Shown piece by piece: positions 35,254 to 39,959 of a stretch of 39,959 nt of DNA. The stretch comes from Salinivirgaceae bacterium (GTDB lineage: Bacteria > Bacteroidota > Bacteroidia > Bacteroidales > SZUA-534), in the NCBI GenBank assembly GCA_017551905.1, contig JAFZKK010000137.1, positions 1 through 39,959 on the forward strand, in the 5' to 3' direction. Position 1 is the stretch's first letter; every line of letters begins with the position of its first letter. The notes under the pieces were generated by a model. It was given only the letters and a program-made list of their open reading frames with translations, did no database searches and was not told where the DNA came from. Made by a program: the position numbers and the translations under genes.

Positions 35254-35289
35254 GTCAGTGTTAGCGTTAGCGTCAGAGTTAGTGTCCGC
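35254..35289. repeat. Degenerate hexamer tandem repeat beside the receptor gene stop
   Basis: Six consecutive units, GTCAGT, GTTAGC, GTTAGC, GTCAGA, GTTAGT and GTCCGC, lie just beyond the stop of the TonB-dependent receptor gene. The motif GTTAG/GTGTTAG is the complement of the CTAACAC units seen upstream of folD, so the two patches may belong to one class of low-complexity spacer sequence. Confidence 0.7.
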
Positions 35290-35291
35290 GT

Positions 35292-37169
35292 TTAAAAACT
35301 AACTTTCACTCCGCCCATTACAGTTGCCTTCGGCATCGGGTAACCGGCGTTTATCTCGTACTCCTGGCCAAGCAGGTTCTCGCCACGCAGCCACAAGTTG
35401 AGATTCTTTGTCAACTGGTAATTAGCCGAAGCGTTCAGCAGGCAGAAGTTTTCAGTTTCCTCGTTTTGCCCCACGACGGTGTAAAGGTTGTTAACGTATT
35501 GCAGACCAGCCATCAGCGCAAGTTTGCCATAGTTGCAATTGGCGCCAGCAAAACCTGTGTATTCGGGCGCGGCAACCACCTTATTCTTCATTCGCAGGAA
35601 AGAGTGGTTGGTGTTCACGCTCCAATGCTCGTTCAGCGTATAAGCGGCGTCGAGTTCAAGGCCGTAGTTCTCAATCTCGCCTGTGTTCACGTTGCGATTC
35701 TCAATAGTTTGAATCATATTGTCGGCTTTTAGATAGTAGATATTAGCACCATACGACAGTTTTCCAGTGCGGTGCCGCCACGATAGTTCGTAGTTCCACA
35801 ACCTTTCGGCTTCAAGGTCCTCGTTTGAAGGCGGGAAAATATACATTTCTTTCATAGTAGGATTGCGGAAGCCCTTGCTAACCATTGCTTTAAGTGTGCC
35901 AGTGGCCATCGGACGGAAAACAACGCCCGCCTGCGGAATCAACTCGGTGCCAGTCACAGAATGGTGGTCGATGCGAATGCCGGCATCCACAGTAAACCAA
36001 TCGGTTACATCTTGTCGAAAATCGATGTAGCCAGCCACCTCGTGCCGCGTAGATTTGGCTGCCTGTTTTTTCTTGACTACAGAACTGTTTGGGTCTGTTA
36101 TAATCGTGTCGGTGGCCTTGTCGGTATAATATGCATCACCAAAAATGTGCTGATAATCAAAGCCGAACGTCAGGCGGTTGCCATCGAAAAGTTGTGCGCT
36201 CTGATAGACCGAAACGCCTGTCAATGCGTCTTTGGAACGAAAATAACGGTCGGTTTTCAAGGTATCGACAGGTGTGCCATCGTCAATTTTGTGGCGACCG
36301 AAGTTCGAATAGACGCTCACGGCACCGCTTGTGCGCTCATAGTGATTCTCGACGGCAAAGGTTGTAACACCGCGCAGAATCCATTGCTCGGCACCGTAAA
36401 CGGGTGCGGTGGTGCTGCCCGGATACTTCGAATCAAAACGGGTGATATCGGCATCGGCGAAAGCATTCCAATGCTCGTCAATGTCGTAGCCCACCTTCGC
36501 GTAAGCGCCCCATTGCTTGAATTCCATATTGGGGCGGTGGTTGTCGCTGCGGTTGTACTGGGCCGACACGGTGCTCGAAAACTTGCCCGAGCGCACTTGG
36601 TTCGACGCTTCGGCCATCAGCGTTGCGTGGCTGCCGCCGCCAATGTTCACGTTGGTGCGGATGCCGTCCTCTTTCATCGAGCGCGTAACAATGCTGATGA
36701 CACCGCCCATTGCGTTGCTGCCGTACAGAACCGACGCCGGGCCGCGCAAAACCTCAACTCGTTCGGTCATCATTGTCTGGTAACTGTCGGAAATGGGGTG
36801 GCCGAAAATGCCCTGATACTGCGGATGGCCGTCGATGAGCACCAGCACATCGGTGTTTGGCGTGCCGCCGATACCGCGGATGTTGATTGCGCCCGAGCCG
36901 CCGCCGCTAACGCCGTAGCCCATAACGGCGCGACTTGTAACGAACAAACCCGGAACCTGTTGCATCACCGTCGGCAGAATCGATGTTTGGTTTTGCCGTT
37001 CGAGTTCGACTTGCCCAATGGTGGTTACTGTCATTGGCAAGTGTCTGATATCTATTGGGTTGCGGGTTCCTGTCACTACCACTTCCTGAATGTTGATTGT
37101 GTCGGTTTGACCGAAGGCAGCGGCGGTTGCCATTGTGGCGGCAATCACACCAAGAAACTTTTTATTCAT
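35292..37169 (-). CDS. TonB-dependent outer-membrane receptor
   Basis: A 625-residue outer-membrane active transporter. A signal peptide (MNKKFLGVIAATMATAAAFG) is followed by a TonB-box-like segment DTINIQEVVVTG, a plug domain (about 40-160, with INIRGIGGTPNTDVLVLIDG and VEVLRGPASVLYGSNAMGGVI), and a beta-barrel ending in Phe (VMGGVKVSF), as needed for BAM recognition. There is no N-terminal carboxypeptidase-like domain, so it is not a SusC-type protein. Size and plug resemble BtuB/Cir-like receptors for cobalamin, haem or siderophores; the substrate is not clear. It lies only 19 bases downstream of the Bro-N gene, so it is likely read through from that gene's promoter. The convergent giant gene ends 153 bases away. 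Confidence 0.94.
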   Translation of the reverse strand: MNKKFLGVIAATMATAAAFGQTDTINIQEVVVTGTRNPIDIRHLPMTVTTIGQVELERQNQTSILPTVMQQVPGLFVTSRAVMGYGVSGGGSGAINIRGIGGTPNTDVLVLIDGHPQYQGIFGHPISDSYQTMMTERVEVLRGPASVLYGSNAMGGVISIVTRSMKEDGIRTNVNIGGGSHATLMAEASNQVRSGKFSSTVSAQYNRSDNHRPNMEFKQWGAYAKVGYDIDEHWNAFADADITRFDSKYPGSTTAPVYGAEQWILRGVTTFAVENHYERTSGAVSVYSNFGRHKIDDGTPVDTLKTDRYFRSKDALTGVSVYQSAQLFDGNRLTFGFDYQHIFGDAYYTDKATDTIITDPNSSVVKKKQAAKSTRHEVAGYIDFRQDVTDWFTVDAGIRIDHHSVTGTELIPQAGVVFRPMATGTLKAMVSKGFRNPTMKEMYIFPPSNEDLEAERLWNYELSWRHRTGKLSYGANIYYLKADNMIQTIENRNVNTGEIENYGLELDAAYTLNEHWSVNTNHSFLRMKNKVVAAPEYTGFAGANCNYGKLALMAGLQYVNNLYTVVGQNEETENFCLLNASANYQLTKNLNLWLRGENLLGQEYEINAGYPMPKATVMGGVKVSF

Positions 37170-37188
37170 CTGTAAGTATCTAATGATT

Positions 37189-38055
37189 TTATTTTTCTTC
37201 TTCGTTTGTTGGCAAAACTGATGCTTTGGTGTCGGCTATCAACCCGATGCCATCGCGAGCATTGAGTGGCGTAACCACAGCCTTGCCCGTTTTCTGTTCA
37301 AGTTCCAAACGCGCGTTTCGGGCGATTGTGGCGCCATCGACAGCGTTTTGTATGTGGTCGGAAAAATCTTGTGGATTGCCCGATTCCGATATTTCCTTTG
37401 TTGATATTTCTGCCAACATATTCAAAACCAGCTCTTTGTTTGTCATATTGTCGCGCAGGTTCTCTTTTTTCAAACCTTTGAAAGCCTTGTATTCTTTGGC
37501 CGTTTTGCCCGCCCAAGTTTTGTAAATAATGTCGGTGAGAGTGGCAAACTGAACACCCTCTTGCAATCCGCGTTTCTTCCATTCGTCGGTCAGGTCTTTA
37601 CGGATTTCTATCGATTTCAGTCTTTGGTTAATCCAATTTTCGGAATATCCAAGCGTCCTGTATTCCTGCAACGCGCGATTGATGGTGAGTTCGGGGTCTT
37701 GAATCTCGTCGATGCGTTCTTTTGCCACCTGCGCCATCCAAAGTTTGAAGGGCTCGGCTTTGGGCGAAGGAACTGACTGAATCAATCGGAAAAGTTGCTC
37801 TGTATTAGCAACATCGGTTTTGTACATTTTGCCATCGGAACTGGGCATTTTCAGTTGACTACAATTTGTAGTCAACTCACTTCCTTCTGATTTTAGGCGT
37901 GTTTTTAAGACACTCCAATATTTTCGAGGATTGGGGCTGTCAGTCAGTACTGCAATCACATCAACCACCGAAAAATACCATTCCTCGGTTTCTTTGTCCC
38001 AAATGGTGCGGACTTTCTTGTCCTCAAAAATCTTTATCTGCGTGTTTTCTGGCAT
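37189..38055 (-). CDS. Bro-N domain protein (phage antirepressor-like)
   Basis: A 288-residue protein with an N-terminal Bro-N domain (about 5-105): IKIFEDKKVRTIWDKETEEWYFSVVDVIAVLT, then YWSVLKTRLKSEGSELTTNC, then TEQLFRLIQSVPSPKAEPFKLWMAQV. The C-terminal part (KKENLRDNMTNKELVLNMLAE) is shared by the chromosomal Bro-N proteins of Bacteroidales. Bro-N domains bind DNA in baculoviruses and phages; the host role is unknown. The ATG at 38055 gives the usual MPENTQIKIFED start, and the 33 codons upstream in frame (including FNLNANLMDWRRFGFF) do not belong to the family. The TonB-dependent receptor gene follows after 19 bases, an odd pairing. A candidate promoter overlaps a small inverted repeat upstream. 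Confidence 0.9.
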   Translation of the reverse strand: MPENTQIKIFEDKKVRTIWDKETEEWYFSVVDVIAVLTDSPNPRKYWSVLKTRLKSEGSELTTNCSQLKMPSSDGKMYKTDVANTEQLFRLIQSVPSPKAEPFKLWMAQVAKERIDEIQDPELTINRALQEYRTLGYSENWINQRLKSIEIRKDLTDEWKKRGLQEGVQFATLTDIIYKTWAGKTAKEYKAFKGLKKENLRDNMTNKELVLNMLAEISTKEISESGNPQDFSDHIQNAVDGATIARNARLELEQKTGKAVVTPLNARDGIGLIADTKASVLPTNEEEK

Positions 38056-38072
38056 AGTCTTGTGATTATGTC

Positions 38073-38110
38073 TTATCTCAAAGATAAAGAAAAATCCAAA
38101 TCTACGCCAA
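38073..38110 (-). promoter_or_regulatory. Candidate promoter with inverted repeat upstream of the Bro-N gene
   Basis: The minus strand carries TTGG (38110-38107) and TATCTTTG (38086-38079), 20 bases apart, close to the Bacteroidota consensus. The -7 box overlaps the inverted repeat TTATCT-CAA-AGATAA (38073-38087), which could serve as an operator for autoregulation. The ATG is 23 bases downstream of the -7 box. Confidence 0.4.
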
Positions 38111-38135
38111 TCCATTAAATTTGCATTCAAATTAA

Positions 38136-38167
38136 AACAAAAAAGCCACCCCAACCGGAGTGGCTTT
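38136..38167 (-). terminator. Rho-independent terminator after pfp
   Basis: An 8-base stem, AAAGCCAC at 38142-38149 and GTGGCTTT at 38160-38167, can extend inward by two CC/GG pairs after one mismatch, leaving a small loop. On the minus strand it is followed by six T, then GTTTTAATTT. It begins about 20 bases after the pfp stop codon. Confidence 0.9.
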
Positions 38168-38188
38168 CCTCGTTATTTAAACACTTGA

Positions 38189-39838
38189 TTAAATGTTCTT
38201 TCCGTGCTCGAGCAGCAGAGTGTGAGTCGGTTGGTCGCACACCTCGGTCGGGCCAAAGTATTGGATTGGGCCTGGATAAACGAAATCGGTGTTGATTGCC
38301 CACTCGTCGCGTTTCGAAGCGAAATACTTGAACGGACCGCCGTCCAGCTTCACAAGAGCCTTCTGGATAACCGGTTTCATCTTTCCGTTGCGTTTTTCCA
38401 TATTCATCATTGCGGTGATAGGAATACCGCCCGAAATCCATTTGTCGGCAGGCTCGGTGGTGTTGCGAACCGATGACATATAGCCGGTCTTGCCAGCGCC
38501 AATCAGCATCGATGCGGTGTAACCCAGCGAGTAGCAGTAGTCGGCGTCGAAGTTCGACGGAGCGGCGCAGCGGCCCTCGTAGCCGAAGAAATGGTGCTGT
38601 GTGGCGAATTTGCCCACATATTTGCCCGATTTCTTCCACTCGGCAAGTTTCTTGCCAACCATTTCGGCAAGCAGTTGCTCGGTCTCGATGAGCGATACCT
38701 GAACGTTTCCGTGCGGGTCGCGTTCCAGTGCCAGCTGACGCGAAACGGCCACTGGCAGGCTCTCGAAGATGGCGGCGTTCTCTTTCGACAGATGTTTAAC
38801 AACATAGTCGATTTTCTGGTCGTCGGCCACTTTGTCGAACTCGGCTTGGTTGGCGGCGAGCATATCGTTCAGTTCCGAAATCAGTTTCTTGATGGCCGGA
38901 ATGAACTCGATAAGTCCCTCAGGAACAAGCACAATACCGAAGTTCAGGCCTTTAGCTGCGCGGTTGGCAACAGCCTGTGCAATGTATGTTACAATGTCGT
39001 CGAGTGATTGGTTCTTTGCCTCAACCTCTTCGCCGATGAGCGTGATGTTAGGTTGGGTTTTCAAAGCGCACTCCAGTGTTACGTGGCTTGCCGAACGGCC
39101 CATCAGTTTGATGAAGTGCCAGTATTTTTTAGCCGAGTTGGCGTCGCGCTGAATGTTACCGATAACCTCAGCGTAAACCTTTGTGGCAGTGTCAAATCCG
39201 AACGAAGTCTCAATCATTTCGTTCTTCAGGTCGCCGTCGATGGTTTTCGGGCAACCGATAACCTGAATGCCGCATTTCTTTTGCAGATAATATTCGGCCA
39301 GAACGCAGGCGTTGGTGTTAGAGTCATCACCGCCGATGATTACAATGGCCTTGATGCCCAGTTTGTTGCAGATTTCAATACCCTTGTCGAACTGCTCAAC
39401 TTCCTCAAGTTTGGTACGTCCCGAGCCAATGATGTCGAAGCCGCCAGTGTTGCGGTACTCGTCGATGATGTCGGCAGTGAGCTCAACATATTTGTGGTCG
39501 ACCAAGCCCGAAGGACCGCCCAGAAAGCCGTAGAGCTTGCTGTTGGGGTTCATCTTCTTCAAGCCGTCGAACAAGCCCGAGATGACATTGTGTCCGCCGG
39601 GTGCCTGTCCGCCCGAAAGGATAACACCCACATTCACAGCGTCATACTTCTTTGCCTCGCCGGCAACAAATTGGATTGTCGGCATACCATAGGTGTTCGG
39701 GAAAAGTTTTTTGATGTCGGCTTGGTCGGCAACCGATTGAGTTGCAGCGCCTTCTTTCAGCACGACATTACCTTTGAGGGCAGCCGGCAACTTTGGCTGA
39801 TAGGCGGCCCTTGCAATCTGTAATGGACTCTTTTTCAT
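38189..39838 (-). CDS. pfp: Diphosphate--fructose-6-phosphate 1-phosphotransferase
   Basis: A 549-residue PPi-dependent phosphofructokinase of the long form found in Bacteroidota, plants and spirochaetes. It reversibly converts fructose 6-phosphate and pyrophosphate to fructose 1,6-bisphosphate, saving ATP in anaerobic glycolysis. Motifs are [10 protein letters not shown] at 75-84, GGDDSNTNA at 169-177, PKTIDGDL at 197-204 and [15 protein letters not shown] from 245. The second Asp of GGDD (Asp172) is the residue known to favour pyrophosphate over ATP. The ATG at 39838 is followed by [18 protein letters not shown], the usual start. A TACATTTG box is 38 bases upstream and a clear terminator follows, so the gene is probably transcribed alone. 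Confidence 0.96.
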   Translation of the reverse strand: MKKSPLQIARAAYQPKLPAALKGNVVLKEGAATQSVADQADIKKLFPNTYGMPTIQFVAGEAKKYDAVNVGVILSGGQAPGGHNVISGLFDGLKKMNPNSKLYGFLGGPSGLVDHKYVELTADIIDEYRNTGGFDIIGSGRTKLEEVEQFDKGIEICNKLGIKAIVIIGGDDSNTNACVLAEYYLQKKCGIQVIGCPKTIDGDLKNEMIETSFGFDTATKVYAEVIGNIQRDANSAKKYWHFIKLMGRSASHVTLECALKTQPNITLIGEEVEAKNQSLDDIVTYIAQAVANRAAKGLNFGIVLVPEGLIEFIPAIKKLISELNDMLAANQAEFDKVADDQKIDYVVKHLSKENAAIFESLPVAVSRQLALERDPHGNVQVSLIETEQLLAEMVGKKLAEWKKSGKYVGKFATQHHFFGYEGRCAAPSNFDADYCYSLGYTASMLIGAGKTGYMSSVRNTTEPADKWISGGIPITAMMNMEKRNGKMKPVIQKALVKLDGGPFKYFASKRDEWAINTDFVYPGPIQYFGPTEVCDQPTHTLLLEHGKNI

Positions 39839-39876
39839 TATGTTACGTTTTAAAAATATATTTCACATTTTCAGCG

Positions 39877-39884
39877 CAAATGTA
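39877..39884 (-). promoter_or_regulatory. Candidate -7 element (TACATTTG) for pfp
   Basis: The minus strand reads TACATTTG, 38 bases upstream of the pfp start. No clear TTTG is present 19-21 bases further upstream. Recurrence of the same octamer before four genes of the window supports it. Confidence 0.35.
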
Positions 39885-39959
39885 TCATTTATTGGCAATT
39901 ATCGGAATGGAATAATTAACAATTTGTTATCAAAGGTGGAAGGCGAAAACGAATTACGA

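Noticed and set aside
35961..37175. 404-codon plus-strand frame opposite the TonB-dependent receptor
   Set aside because: It is an antisense shadow. The minus-strand receptor has clear signal, plug and barrel features, and the plus frame has an implausible Cys/His/Val-rich composition.

Overview
The window is a stretch of chromosome from a Bacteroidota bacterium, most likely a member of the Bacteroidales that carries a type IX secretion system. Evidence: a giant surface protein ending in a type A T9SS sorting domain, a TonB-dependent receptor, a PPi-dependent phosphofructokinase of the long form, a cytosolic dipeptidyl peptidase III with the HECLGH variant, and candidate promoters of the Bacteroidota TAnnTTTG type instead of TATAAT. 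Gene starts lack strong Shine-Dalgarno sequences. No tRNA, rRNA, CRISPR array or intact insertion sequence was seen.

Layout. (1) 0.3-2.8 kb, plus strand: ffh and folD, separated by a spacer built almost entirely of degenerate heptamer repeats. (2) 2.8-10.8 kb, minus strand: a tightly packed nine-gene operon, in transcription order DarA-like flavoprotein, DarB-like ketosynthase III, small HTH-like protein, BtrH-type Cys-His-Asp acyltransferase-like protein, ABC ATPase, ABC-2 permease, acyl carrier protein, ketosynthase, and a degenerate ketosynthase resembling a chain-length factor. Together they look like a lipid-type specialised-metabolite pathway (dialkylresorcinol-like) with its own exporter. 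(3) 10.9-14.9 kb: a lipoprotein, an AHSA1-type protein overlapping a TPR and Pro/Glu-rich exported protein, a pyridoxal/pyridoxamine kinase with a clear terminator, and a GT2 glycosyltransferase. (4) 15.0-19.9 kb, minus strand: dipeptidyl peptidase III, a RhuM-family protein, an RNA ligase, a stray 84-bp copy of the dipeptidyl peptidase III 3' end, a decamer-repeat/hairpin patch, and an AT-rich orphan. This looks like a variable insertion site. (5) 20.1-35.1 kb, plus strand: one 15-kb gene for a 5001-residue secreted protein made of six beta-repeat blocks and a T9SS C-terminus, followed by a strong terminator. (6) 35.3-39.8 kb, minus strand: a TonB-dependent receptor directly downstream of a Bro-N (phage antirepressor-like) gene, then pfp with its own terminator.

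The two most notable systems are the exporter-linked ketosynthase operon and the giant modular T9SS protein. The most unexpected structural observation is the duplicated dipeptidyl peptidase III tail flanking the RNA ligase/RhuM pair. All functional assignments come from motifs read by eye; no database search was run.
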